From: Skeletonema marinoi
Taxonomy: Eukaryota > Bacillariophyta > Thalassiosirophyceae > Thalassiosirales > Thalassiosiraceae
DNA length: 64,000 bases
Assembly (NCBI GenBank): GCA_030544225.1
Contig: CM060491.1
Location: forward strand, 2,779,001 to 2,843,000
Direction of reading: 5' to 3'
This document shows, in pieces, positions 29,097-39,933 of the stretch (the first letter of the stretch is position 1; every line of letters starts with the position of its first letter). The position numbers and the translations under genes were made by a program. The notes under the pieces were generated by a model. The model made no database searches, had not been told where the DNA came from, and saw only the letters and a program-made list of their open reading frames with translations.

Positions 29097-29352
29097 GGTT
29101 ATTCGTTACGCAAAGTATGAGGCCTTGATATCTCGCAGTGCCATCGTCTCGATTTTGATTTGTTTTGTTGGAAGGTTTGTGACACACACCCGGTTCACCA
29201 CTTATGACATCATGCAATTGACACATTACTCCTCAATCAGCGATCAAACTCAACAAACATGCCAAAGAAGGCCAAAGAGTGTGCTGCATACATTATCTAG
29301 TAGCAACAATAACACAAGCAACGATAAGAGACAATCATAAAACAAGACGATA

Positions 29353-30789
29353 ATGAGCAAACGCAGTATTCGCAGAAGAAGTGTACGACTTGCCAAGAAA
29401 GTTTGGAATGTCGTGCTCAACAAGGATCAAAGAAAGAGTCGTAGCGTGAGGTCCACAAAAATCAGCGATGATTCTTCCAACGACGATAATGGTGATGGGC
29501 ACACTCTCTCCGTTTCCAGCAACGATTCAAGTCAGTCTGAACCTCAGACTGTTGATGTTGATCCGGTTGTTGAGAGTAGTGCCGAAGAAGACGTTGAGAG
29601 CTGTTGCATGTCACAAAGCATGGACGTAGAAAATCATGACGCTATAGAAGAAAACAATCATGACGTTACAGAACTTCACGTGCATGATGATACCAGCATC
29701 ATCACAGAGAAAGACAATAGTTCACTTCCAGCAGTAAGCTCACCAGCACACCTTGACGAGTCTGCGCATGAAGATGATGACATTTCCAAAGAAGGTAGCA
29801 AGGTGGAATCAGAAGAGTTGTTGGAGATATCGAAGGATAACACATCATGTGCTGACGAGGGCACGGGCACCGTCTCACAATCACAAGGTATTGAGCAACA
29901 GTTATGCCAAGAGGAATTCAACGAAGAGAATGTTTTTGTGGAAGGAACTGCTGTTCACATCAATCTCGAAGAGTCTGCGCACGAAGATGGCAACACTTCC
30001 AAAGAACGTACCAAGGCGGAATCAGAAGAGTTGTTGGAGATGTTGAAGGATAACACATCATGTGCTGATGAGGGCGCGGCCACCGCCTCACAATCACAAG
30101 GTATTGATCAACAATTATGCCGAGAGGAATTCAGTGAAGAAAATGCGTTTGTGGAAGGCGCTGAGGTTCACATCATCAAGGGAACAAATAGAGGAAAACG
30201 CGGCATCATATCAAGAGTGACAAGCAAATGTGCCTTCATATCGATCGATGGCTTTGATAAAGATGTGCGAAAGACCAAATCAAACGAATTCTTGGAGATT
30301 GCTAATCAAAAGAAAATCTGCAGCAAACAACACCACAATTCTGATTCACAAGAGTGTTTTCTTGAAGGCAACTTGGTGCGAATCAAAAAAGGAGCACACA
30401 AAGATTGCCAGGGTATCATCTCTCGTATAACGGAAAAATGTGTGTTTATATCAATCAGAGGCTTGTCAAAAGATGTTAGAAAGAAGAAATCAGCAGAGTT
30501 CTTGGAGATATTAAACGATGGTGCAGACTGTGCTCCACAAGATATTGATCATCAAGCATGCGCAGAGGAAAGCAGTGAAGTGAATGACTTTGTTGTTGGT
30601 ATGCAGGTAAGGATAGTCAAGGGGAATCACTTGGGAAACTACGGTGTTATTTCACGTTTGACGAGCAAATGTGCGTTTGTATCAATTGAAGGTGTGGCCA
30701 AAGACATTCGGAAGACAAAATCAGATCAATTCTTGCAGATTGTCAAACCGATTGATGAACAGTCTCATGAAAATGAAAGTGGGTGGTAA
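29353..30789 (+). CDS. Protein with three KOW-like repeats and duplicated acidic blocks
   Basis: A 478-residue intact frame. A basic start (SKRSIRRRSVRLAKKVW) is followed by a Ser/Asp/Glu-rich half. Two acidic blocks of about 75 residues are near copies (LDESAHEDDDISKEGSK and LEESAHEDGNTSKERTK, each followed by ESEELLE and CADEG). The second half has three repeats of about 50 residues, each beginning with a KOW-like motif: VHIIKGTNRGKRGIISRVT, VRIKKGAHKDCQGIISRIT, VRIVKGNHLGNYGVISRLT, followed by KCAFISI and DVRKTKS. KOW motifs occur in NusG/Spt5 and ribosomal proteins, where they bind RNA or protein. Neither NGN nor Spt5 domains are seen. It converges on the MYND gene, 81 bp apart. Confidence 0.75.
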   Translation: MSKRSIRRRSVRLAKKVWNVVLNKDQRKSRSVRSTKISDDSSNDDNGDGHTLSVSSNDSSQSEPQTVDVDPVVESSAEEDVESCCMSQSMDVENHDAIEENNHDVTELHVHDDTSIITEKDNSSLPAVSSPAHLDESAHEDDDISKEGSKVESEELLEISKDNTSCADEGTGTVSQSQGIEQQLCQEEFNEENVFVEGTAVHINLEESAHEDGNTSKERTKAESEELLEMLKDNTSCADEGAATASQSQGIDQQLCREEFSEENAFVEGAEVHIIKGTNRGKRGIISRVTSKCAFISIDGFDKDVRKTKSNEFLEIANQKKICSKQHHNSDSQECFLEGNLVRIKKGAHKDCQGIISRITEKCVFISIRGLSKDVRKKKSAEFLEILNDGADCAPQDIDHQACAEESSEVNDFVVGMQVRIVKGNHLGNYGVISRLTSKCAFVSIEGVAKDIRKTKSDQFLQIVKPIDEQSHENESGW

Positions 30790-30870
30790 GTGTAGAAGGA
30801 ATATCTATATAGCGATAGATAATACGCACTTATAATCAACCTGAATACTTAAGAAATCCTGATTGATAAA

Positions 30871-32535
30871 TCAAAAGCTGCCCCCAAAGTTCATATTCAG
30901 CATCGCACGAACTGCATCCAAGGTCGCTTCGTCGGGCGGGCCCCCGAGAGCTCTACGCAAGCGCTTTGTGTCATCAGAACCTTCTCCAAACAGAGATGTT
31001 AAATGATCAAAATCTTCATCTTCAATCGCCTTGGTCGCCGCATCGATGGTTTGTTGCGAAAACATGTGATTCTTCGTGGTAGATGATTGAAGCTGCATCC
31101 GATAGACACCAAATCCCTGGTTATCAGGAGGCCGAACCAACACCAATAAATGACTGTCTGTTAGCCGGTTGTAGGTGTCCTTGAGGCCCCTTACAAACAT
31201 GGGGACATTGCCTTCATAGCATTTTCTATCGATATGCTTGTAAAACCAGTCAGGTTCATTGGGCCGGGATCCCTCAAAGTATCCTTTGGAATCGGCAATT
31301 TTGAACTTTGGTGGAGTTTGCAACGCGGGAGCTCCTCTACCATTCTTGCTTGAATCAAAAAAGTCAAGCTCGAGGAGAAGCTCGCCCTTTTTCTTACCAG
31401 TTGCACTTGATACTTTGACGATCTCTTCCAATATGGTAATATAGTTGTTTTTGATGAAGTCGTGCACGCTTTGCTCGTTAAATCGCATGACTTTTGATGC
31501 TTTGCTCGTTACGGCACGGCAGAAGGGCTTGTGGGCCTTCCAATCACCAACTTGACACTCCCTCGAGCAGTACCAAGCTGATTTGCATCTCGAACATTTT
31601 TGCAGACTTCGTTGAAATTCTGGAGAGTGTTCCATCTTATTACATTTTCTACAATACCTGTATCCATCTCTCATCTCCTTTGGCAAGTCTGCTCGTTTCT
31701 CAATCCAGTTGGTGAATGATGCGATCATGCGTAGTTTGCCCACCACGGGGTGACGATTAAGTGATGACCTACCCAAGATTTCTTTGCAGGCCTTCCCACA
31801 CGGCTGATCATCGGTAAATTTCTTTTCAATGAAAGAAGAACAAGCGTGTAATTGATCGTAACATTTCAATACTCCAGGACTGCTCATGGGGCAAACGACC
31901 GAAAGACGAATGAACTGTTCCAACATTCCACAAGACTCCAACTTGGCAAATACCTTGGCCGCACTCGGCAATTCCTCTTTGTAAACTAGCGTGGAGATTG
32001 CAACATTAGCCACAATCATCGTAATCGTCTCTGCCGGGTCCACCGCTACAGTTGAGGGGGCAGAGGCAAACTTTGCTAGGGCTCCAAAGAAGTCCATCTC
32101 AAATGCCAACTTGATTGGGACCCGTTGCATTGCGAGTCCAATCAGCCCTTCTAGCAGCATTTGTTCATGATAATGTGTCAAAGCACCCGTCCTCGCCCAA
32201 TTAGAGTTGGATTCTGACATCCTACCAACCTCCACTATGAGATGCTCCATGTAGACATGAATTTCATTCACAGGAATTTTAGCAAACACATCATAATCCG
32301 CATTCTCCGCAAGTTGAGAAGCCACAGTATACAAAAGGCCAATCTCATTAATCTCCTGAGGAGTGGGTGACTTGTTCATGCGTTGGTAGATGCGATCACA
32401 TACTTGTTTTACGTGTTCAAGATTTTGACTGAAGAATTCAAAGGGGCCGCTGGGATCTTGAATGAAGTAGTTGGCACCCTCTTTGGTGCCAGTGTTCACG
32501 GTGCGGCCGTTGGGTAAGGTTATGTTGACGGTCAT
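30871..32535 (-). CDS. MYND-type zinc-finger protein
   Basis: A 554-residue intact frame. Residues about 295-340 form a MYND finger with complete ligands: CRKCNK, then CSRCKSAWYCSRECQ, then WKAHKPFC. MYND fingers bind Pro-rich partner peptides. The first half (about 60-280) is helical and without a recognisable domain; no SET domain is present, so this is not a SMYD methyltransferase. The C-terminal half contains LLVLVRPPDNQGFGVYRMQL and a polar end. Several MYND proteins of this helical-N-terminus plan occur in diatoms and are uncharacterised. It diverges from the oligopeptidase gene, with about 230 bp between the starts. Confidence 0.85.
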   Translation of the reverse strand: MTVNITLPNGRTVNTGTKEGANYFIQDPSGPFEFFSQNLEHVKQVCDRIYQRMNKSPTPQEINEIGLLYTVASQLAENADYDVFAKIPVNEIHVYMEHLIVEVGRMSESNSNWARTGALTHYHEQMLLEGLIGLAMQRVPIKLAFEMDFFGALAKFASAPSTVAVDPAETITMIVANVAISTLVYKEELPSAAKVFAKLESCGMLEQFIRLSVVCPMSSPGVLKCYDQLHACSSFIEKKFTDDQPCGKACKEILGRSSLNRHPVVGKLRMIASFTNWIEKRADLPKEMRDGYRYCRKCNKMEHSPEFQRSLQKCSRCKSAWYCSRECQVGDWKAHKPFCRAVTSKASKVMRFNEQSVHDFIKNNYITILEEIVKVSSATGKKKGELLLELDFFDSSKNGRGAPALQTPPKFKIADSKGYFEGSRPNEPDWFYKHIDRKCYEGNVPMFVRGLKDTYNRLTDSHLLVLVRPPDNQGFGVYRMQLQSSTTKNHMFSQQTIDAATKAIEDEDFDHLTSLFGEGSDDTKRLRRALGGPPDEATLDAVRAMLNMNFGGSF

Positions 32536-32765
32536 TGTGTTGATGATGGTTGCAGCAGGGAGGGAGTAGATGGCAGCTAGCTGCTGGTTTTAGAAGTTGT
32601 GTGGCATTGTGTGGCTCTTTCTTGTTGGTGGCGGATTTTTTGGCGCCAGCTTCATTTTTTTGCGGGAGAAAGGTGACTTTCACTTCCCGCCAAAGTGCTC
32701 ATATTTGACCAAGGAAAAAATCATGAAAGATCTCTTGCTCTCATCTATTGCCTTCGATTGTATTG

Positions 32766-34863
32766 ATGCTACGCTTCTTCACCCGCTCCGTCCTCTCTCT
32801 AATCATTGCTAGCGCGTCTACCTGCCCCGCTCGCTCTTCGTCTGCATCTCGTCCCGCATTTATCGCAGCATTCGCCCAATCACCTCCGTCGGCGCCATCC
32901 ACTTCCTGCCAAGCTACCATGACTGCATCAGTGGCTGCCGAAAGTACTGATCTGCCCCGTTGGGATTTGAGCAGATTTGGCTTTTCGTCTCCATTCTCAG
33001 ATGAGATTGATTCTCACCTTGAGGAGACTGCAAAGCTTGCTGAAGCTTTCAAAGTGAGAACATCTCATCATAATCTGCTTTGTAAAAGAATTGTACATAT
33101 CTAACTCTATCTGTTCATCATATCAATACCAGGCTAAATATGAGGGGAAATTGGGAGAACTCTCCCTTCTCTCGGCTATCCAAGAGTACGAAGAGATTAG
33201 CAGGAGAAAAACTCTAGTTAGCTCGTATCTCCACCTTTCCTACGATGTCAGCCTCGACGATGATACTCTCAAGAAACGAAAGGGGGCATTGTCTCAAAGA
33301 CAATCCGAAATATATGGTGATAATCTTGAATGGTTTAGTTTGGATGTTGCCGAACTGGACGATGCCATTCTTGCGTCACAATATGAAAATGACCCAAGTT
33401 TGACAAAATTCAAATCCTTCATCGATGAGTTGCGTCGGCAGAAACCACACAATCTTAGCAAAGATGTGGAGAGAGCACTGACTGTTCGATCTCCGTATGT
33501 TGGTAATAGGCCATTGGTATCTTTCTTTGATAAGGAGTTGTCGCTAATGCGCTTCAAACTGGATGAAGATGGAAAGGAAGTCAATATGGAAGTGTTGCTC
33601 AGTAGGATGCAATCATCAAATGATGCCGCGTTCCGTGCCAAGTGTCTGCAGGTGTTGAACGATGGACTTGCTGGATCCGTCTCTCGCACTGCTGCTCTGA
33701 GCCTTTCATCTGTTGCAGGTGGATGGCTCATTGAAAACAAGGAGAGGCAGTATATCAATCTACGATCTCGTCGAAATCTTGACAATAACTGCCCAGATGA
33801 GGTTGTTGACTCTCTCCTAGTTGGTGTACGCTCGGCTGGTATTCCTCTCTGCAAGCGATTCTACACTCTCAAGAAAGGCATTCTTCAAAAGACTCAGGGC
33901 CTAGACAAATTTCATTGGTCGGATAGAAATGCTCCAATTGATATTGGAGGAGTGTCAAATGAAAAGATTAGTTGGGAAGCAGCTGTCGCAATGGTGAAAA
34001 AGGGCTACAATCAGTTCAGTCCAAAAATGTCAGAGATGTTCGTTTCTATGGTGGAAGAAAAACGCATCGATGTGCCAGCTGCAAATGGAAAGAAGGGCGG
34101 TGCCTACTGTGCTGGAGTTATCCCTGGGGTCGGACCTTTCCAACTTCTCAACTTTGATGGGACCAAGCAAGACGTGGCAACGTTAGCACACGAGAGTGGT
34201 CATGGTGTGCACGACATCTTGGCATATGAGCAGGGCTATCTGCAATACCATCCTCCACTTACGCTTGCCGAAACTGCTAGTATCTTTGGAGAGATGATTG
34301 TCTTTAGAGACTTGCTTGCACAAAGCTCAAGCAAGGAAGAAGAGTTGACTCTTCTAATGTCAAAGATTGATGACGTAGTTAACTCGGTTGTTCGCCAGTG
34401 TTCATTCGATCGGTTCGAGGAGTTGGTACATACTGCCAGAGAAAAGGGTGAATTGAGTGCCGATGAACTTGATGAGTACTGGATGTCAGCTTTGAGAGAA
34501 TACTACGGAAAAGAAGGTGATGCTGGGGGCGATTCCCCCTTTGATAGTTATGAGAATACATCTCATTTGTGGTCGTATGTGCCACACTTTCATCACGTGC
34601 CCTTTTATGTCTATTCATATGCATTTGCTGATCTGGTTGTTGGCACATTGTACAACAATTTCTTGACGAACAAAGAAGGATTTGAGGGAAGATTGCTTGC
34701 TTTACTCTCTGCTGGAGGGACGAAAGATTTTGCTAATGCTCTGGGCCCATTTGGACTTGATCCCACCAGCTCCACTTTCTGGACGGAAGCTCTGACTGCC
34801 CATTTGGGGGAGCTTGTGAATGAAGCTGAAAAGATTGCAAAGGAGCTAGGTTATGTTGAGTGA
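32766..34863 (+). CDS. pepF: M3B family oligopeptidase (oligoendopeptidase F type)
   Basis: Two exons, 32766-33053 and 33133-34863 (GTGAGA donor, CCAG acceptor, phase 0), giving about 672 residues. It is a zinc metallopeptidase that cleaves short peptides. The active-site helix is LAHESGHGVHDI (HExxH type, about residue 448), with the third ligand in LAETASIFGEM. The C-terminal FHHVPFYVYSYAFADLVVG is typical of the pepF branch. The N-terminus (MLRFFTRSVLSLIIASAST, then Ser/Ala/Pro-rich) looks like a leader, so a mitochondrial, plastid or secretory location is likely. The domain start DLPRWDLSRFGFSSP is in exon 1. The start ATG is the first in frame. Confidence 0.9.
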
Positions 34864-35268
34864 GAAATAAAAGTTGAGCAAATCGTTCGGAGTGCAGAAG
34901 TATAACCAGACGAGCAGTTGAGGCATGTATTGTAAACAGTTATTTATATTCCTGTAGATAGCCTTGTTTCGTTGTGAAAAATAGAGCGAGTGAACTGTTG
35001 TTTAGTTTCAATCCCAGTCTTCATCAACATTGTAGATGGCACCAATTATTTTCTCATTGCTCCTTCGATAACGTTGCTCCCTCTGTTTACTTTTCTTGCT
35101 CTATAACATCTAATCCCAGTATGTTTTGTCAGAGTCTAAAATGAATATTGTAATAAACGTATGCTTATTCTCCAAGCAATAAGCATCAGCGTTACGATGA
35201 TAATATGTTCCCCGATAAAATTTATGAAAAAGTGACAGTTGAGTATATTATCTCATGTGCATAAACCA
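34864..35268. other. Intergenic between convergent genes
   Basis: A 405-bp AT-rich stretch holding the 3' ends of the oligopeptidase and LSM8 genes. No gene or repeat seen. Confidence 0.5.
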
Positions 35269-35562
35269 TCAGGTGACATTCTGCACAATAGGTGGAATAG
35301 GTTCCGCCCTCACATCCTCATCTTTACCGTCATCTGCCGTCGTAACCTCACTAATTACTGCAACATTATCCCCTCGAACCACAAATAATCCCAGCTCCAC
35401 CTTTTCCACCGGCGCCTCCATCGAATATACCTTTTCGTACGATTGTTTCAATATTAAATTTTGAAGTTGATCGTAGCCTAATAACGTACCCGTGATGAGA
35501 CGTCCATCGCAGGTGAGGAGGGTTACAGCTTTGTTGGTCAGTTCCGAGAGGGTGGATGCCAT
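35269..35562 (-). CDS. LSM8: U6 snRNA-associated Sm-like protein LSm8
   Basis: ATG 35562 gives a 97-residue protein, the usual LSm8 length; the frame is open upstream but without homology. Sm1 motif: LTNKAVTLLTCDGRLITGTLLGYDQ in part; Sm2: LGLFVVRGDNVAVISEV, where RGDN is diagnostic of LSm8. The C-terminal VRAEPIPPI also fits. LSm8 replaces LSm1 in the nuclear LSm2-8 ring that binds the U-rich 3' end of U6 snRNA and works in splicing. No intron is needed. Confidence 0.95.
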   Translation of the reverse strand: MASTLSELTNKAVTLLTCDGRLITGTLLGYDQLQNLILKQSYEKVYSMEAPVEKVELGLFVVRGDNVAVISEVTTADDGKDEDVRAEPIPPIVQNVT

Positions 35563-36027
35563 GATGTTTTTTTTTTCTGATTTGATGTGCAAGCAAGGCG
35601 GTATTGTAGGAACTTTTCTCAGCGCGACTACTATCAATCTAACCACCACAACTGTCGACTATTTCTTTTTCTATTGCTTATAATATTATCGGAAGAGGGA
35701 GAGAGAGATGCCACCAAGCAAGGATTGAGTTGGCTAGAAGATTTGTTGCAGGTTGCAGGTTGCAGGACAGTGAAGAATGAGGGAATTTGGAAGTGAAACT
35801 GGAGAATGGAAAATGGAAAAGGCAAGGAGAAGGCAAAGTTATCTACGTACAATAATGTGTATCGTATCCTCACCATATGAGTGGTATCTACTGGTAGAAA
35901 AGTATTGTGTGGTTAGATTCTAATAATAATAACTAAGTTATTGGTGCTACTCTGCATGACTGCACCTCACCAGCCCTAATATTAGTCTCGTTACTACAAA
36001 CACAAGCAAGGGCTCCTCTCTATTTCT
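35563..36027. other. Upstream region of LSM8 and 3' end of lipoxygenase
   Basis: A 465-bp region. It contains a T run next to the LSM8 start, a purine-rich stretch at 35750-35835 with gcaggttgcaggttgcagg, and no gene that I can support. Confidence 0.4.
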
Positions 36028-39000
36028 CTAGATATCAATTGATGAAGGTACATTCGAAGGATTCAAGTAATTGTACGGTGCTTTGTTGGCTTTCTCAGCC
36101 TCCTCGTTCCTAGCTTCAATTTCCTCGCTAATGACATTAAGATTTTTGAGGAACTTGTCATAAGCTTCCGTCCCAGTGGATTTGAATCTACCGGCCATGT
36201 TGTCAAGACAATTCCTTGAAGGTGTCGTGAGTAAACGAATCAATCCAAGACTTTCAAGAGCTGCATGATGTTTCGTTATGGTTGCCTCCCTCAGCCAGTC
36301 GTCGTCAGTGTTGATGTGTGGGAACATATTCTCAAACATCCACTCACGAATTTCTGCATCATCTTCTGGCATAGTGCTCAAGTCAGCACGAAGATACAAT
36401 GGTTTGTTAGGCACATACGCCATCTCATCGTACTGGGGAAAGTTCACGGCAGCATGAAGCCCGGATGTCATCCACATGATAGTTTGGAGGACTTTGGCAA
36501 CAGTTTCTTTGTCCTCAAACGATGTAGGAAATCCTTTTACTGCACCCTTCTCAGGGTCAGTTGTCTCCTTTGCCCACTCTTGAACCACCTCATCGGACGC
36601 GACAGCTTCATCGGAGTCGAAGACTTCGTCGACAAAGTCTGTCGCAAAGCCGCCAATCGCATTCCACAATTTCATCCCATCTTCACGATACAAATAGGCG
36701 GGAATTTGAACGTCCTCAGTAAATCCTCGGCTCGCAAGCTCATTGGGAAGGCTTGTCTTCTCAAAGAAGCTATATCTTGACCACATCTTCTCGATAAGCT
36801 GCATGAACTGGCCAGTTCCAACTGAAGTTTGATAATCTCCAAAGGGGTTACCCAAAAAGTTAGGCTCAAAGCTTGCGAGGGACATACGTCCGCTCCCTGT
36901 GACGCGATAACATGATTAATTAAGATGACTGTTAAGACAAACATCTTGGTGTGGAGGTGCAAATAAGTTCGAATACGCGCAAACACAAGACAAGACAACT
37001 CACAGTTTAGCATGAGCGTATCACGGGTAGTTTGTCTGAGGAAGGTGTAGAGAGGATGCCTTGCCTGCCTCAATGTGTTATAAATGGCGATAATGTGTGG
37101 CTGTTCACATTGTTTGGAGTTGTGGAGAGAAGAGATATGCGGGTTAGTTGTCACTTATCACAATGATGCATGTTCCAAACAATCATATCTTGTCATTCTT
37201 ACCTCCATAGTGAAGTGCGTATTTCCAAGATGGCTCACCCACTCATGCATATTGGTGTCAGCGGCTGTAACCTGACATTTGACAGCAATCCACTCATTCT
37301 CACCACAGGTATTCTTAGTATAGACACGAGCATCATCAGTGCGCTCGAGTTGGATTCCCAAAACATCCAGCTCATCCGTATCATAATCGTAAGTAAACGC
37401 AACGATCGGAGCGTAGAAATATTTAGGATGGACTTGTGGCGCAGGTCCGCCATCTGGTCCACTCTCATCGTTCATTGGTAGTGGAAACATTTGGTGCGGA
37501 TTGACCTTGAGATCAGCAAGGTCATCATAACTAACAAACAAGAGTTGATTCTTGTCAGCCAGCTCTTGCAACTTGTCCTTTCCAAAATGGTTGACCATGT
37601 TCTTGGACAATTGTGTCTCCGGATCTTTTGCTACAATACCTCGTTAGATGGCTTCTGCTTCTCTGCGAGGCGGGCCCTTTCTGACCCGCGGAAACGGGGA
37701 GGGACCCGTTGGAGCAACAAAAGCTACCCATAATTTGCAATTAAAAAAAATCTACTACTTCGACAGGGGTGGTTAGAGATGACTCGACTCTCGTAGGCCC
37801 CTTTTTTTAGATGCGTAGGAATTAGTATAGTTAGATTAACCCCGTCCGGTAAATTTTAAGGTTATTGACCTATCACATATGCCCCTTTTATTTACATGCC
37901 ACCTTTCCATTTACATGCCCCTTCACCAGACAGCATAACGCTTGGGCTAAGGGCTTGACCCCTTTATTGTAACTTTTTTCACAAAACCCTAAAAGTCGTA
38001 GACGCTAAAACATCCATAATCGCTTGACCGTCGCTGAGATGAAGATCCGAACCCGGAACACAAGTTTTCGCCAATAAGACCCGCCAAGTGACCCGTAAAT
38101 GACCCCCATCAAGCTTGTTTATCTATCTCAAGAGCCGACTGACTCCCTTCAATTGTTGTCAAAATTATCCACCTCCTAAACTCCAATAGTAATAGGTTGC
38201 AGATGCAAGAGTTAGTTGAAAGAATCTGTCCTACCTACGAGGTAGAGGAAGAGAGCATATTGAATTCTTGGCATGCATTTTACTAAACTTTACCTCCTTC
38301 ATCCCAAAGCATTGCAAGATGCCTTTATGGCATCTTGCACACCTCTGCCGGGAAGAGCAACATCTCAGCAATAACAAGAAGAATATAGTTGTGCTCGCCT
38401 CCAATGCAGCTTGGGCGAGTCTGCAATCCTATGGTTATCTAGTCCAGTGCACTTACATCTTCTTACTACCTATTCTAACGTGTGTACTAATAAAAATGGT
38501 ACGAAGTATCTACCTACCTTTCTCTTCCACAGTGTAGAGCTTCCTTGATCATGACAGGATTAGTGCCGCAAAAGAACTGTCTTGCAAAATCAAAATCCTT
38601 TTCCCAGTTATCCGCCGCATAGGGAGGGGGGTGAAAGTTTCTTGGATTGGGTAGAATGCCAAATCGACCAATAGTGGGCTTTGTGAAGCAATCTTTGTAT
38701 GCTTCCTCCTGAGACTTGGCATTATTTACATCATCTAACACTTTGTCTAACGCCAGACTAGTTGTTGCCACTCGTAGGAAGAGCCTTACCATCTTCCTCG
38801 GAGTGAATATGTGAGCCACGGACAGGATGGGTGTCGCAACTAGCCTCCCGCCAAAATATGATAGGGGCGGACTCCTACGCGGGAGTCGTGTCTGCAGCTC
38901 GTGTCACGTCGAAAAGATGCTAACTGAAACTTTTGGCGCGCTTCTTGACACGGGCTGCAGACACGATTCTCGCGTAGGAGTCCGCCCCTATCATATTTTG

Positions 39001-39644
39001 GCGGGAGGCCAGTTGCGACACCCATCCTGTCCGTGTGTGAGCGGTGGGAGGGGCGCCATCCAACATTTTCATCATTCCTGATAAATTAACGTCTGGGAAC
39101 TTGTGTAATAATAGTATGTATGTAAGTGTAAGCAGACTGGTGGGAAGATGCACACAATTGAATACATAACAAAGAAACATACCTCAGGGTGGTTCCCATA
39201 CGTTTCGTAATCCAAAGACTTAGTTTTTCTGATCCGGGATCTCAACAGGCGCAAAAGAGAGAGTGCACTACTAAAAAAGGAGCGCTTAGACCTAGCCTCA
39301 TCCACCTCCAGAGCAACAATGGCTGTGTCAAGAACTTCCTTGACCAACTCCTCGTCGTCTTCATCATCTGGATCAAAATCCTTTATCATCATTAGTTTCG
39401 AAAAGGCGTCGTTCTTTCCTCCTTCGTTCTCGTACTCCTTCAGCTCGAGTTCTTCATCTTCATCATCCGATGCCGATGCCAAGTTCAAAAAGACGTTACG
39501 GTTTGGAGTCGCCAATCGACCGCCTACGCCGATGCCGATGGTAGATTTGCCGGCAAAGGATGCCGCAGGGACGAAGGCACTTGCTTGGGATAGACCAGCA
39601 CTTGCCACTAAGACACTGACGATTGCATGACGTGGGAATTTCAT
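36028..39644 (-). CDS. Lipoxygenase, plastid-type leader, five exons
   Basis: Exons on the minus strand: 39644-39183, 38792-about 38531, about 37630-37203, 37100-37004 and 36896-36028, giving about 705 residues; the boundary of exons 2 and 3 is the least sure. Lipoxygenases add O2 to polyunsaturated fatty acids, the first step of oxylipin synthesis. The leader (MKFPRHAIVSVLVASAGLSQASAFVP) carries the ASAFVP cleavage motif of diatom plastid proteins. Catalytic features: WEKDFDFARQFFCGTNPVMI; DVLGIQLERTDDARVYT; the iron-binding His pair in MHEWVSHLGNTHF; IYNTLRQARHPLYTFLRQTTRDT; HAAVNFPQY with the third His and Asn; and the C-terminal Ile ligand (SNVPSSIDI). All five iron ligands are present. 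A MITE lies in intron 1, and intron 2 is unusually long (about 900 bp). Confidence 0.9.
37631..38530. other. Long second intron of the lipoxygenase gene
   Basis: About 900 bp, while the other introns of this gene are about 100 bp apart from the MITE-bearing one. I see no coding frame with homology. It includes a perfect 10-bp hairpin with a 5-base loop at 38314-38338 (gcaagatgcc paired with ggcatcttgc), a repeated tttacatgcc motif near 37890-37920, and a GC-rich inverted pair near 37670-37690. It may hold an old, unrecognised insertion. Confidence 0.45.
38817..39035. mobile_element. Foldback MITE, 219 bp, 7-bp target duplication
   Basis: The two ends are inverted copies of about 90 bp: both read inward as cacggacaggatgggtgtcg, then caactagcctcccgcc (gg in place of ag on the right side) and on through ataggggcggactcctacgc. 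Only a short unpaired centre (about 38910-38945) lies between them. The flanks carry a perfect direct repeat tgtgagc (38810-38816 and 39036-39042). It has no coding capacity. A 7-bp duplication (8 with one mismatch) does not settle the superfamily; hAT-like (8 bp) is possible. It lies in lipoxygenase intron 1, ending about 24 bp from the 3' splice site. Confidence 0.9.
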
Positions 39645-39933
39645 GATGTGAATGAACAGCTATAATATTTCTACAATATCTTGTCTGATAAAAGTTCTGG
39701 CTACAATATCACCTCTCTAGAGAAGTAAAATGAGCATTGAGCGAGCATCGCATCTTGCCTTGTATCTTGGATCTGGATCATAAGTATGTAGATAGCTTGG
39801 TCCAGCCCATAAAAATATACGGATTACAACCCGGATCTTCACAACATGCATGCGGTACTTAGGTGGGGCAGATGGCCGGCTGGCGACCAGATGGCGCCTC
39901 TTTTGTATTCTCTGCTGTTCTCTTCGTAATTTC

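Noticed and set aside
38827-39081. Frames of 60-85 codons on both strands around 38.9 kb
   Set aside because: They lie in the inverted repeats of the MITE and mirror each other.
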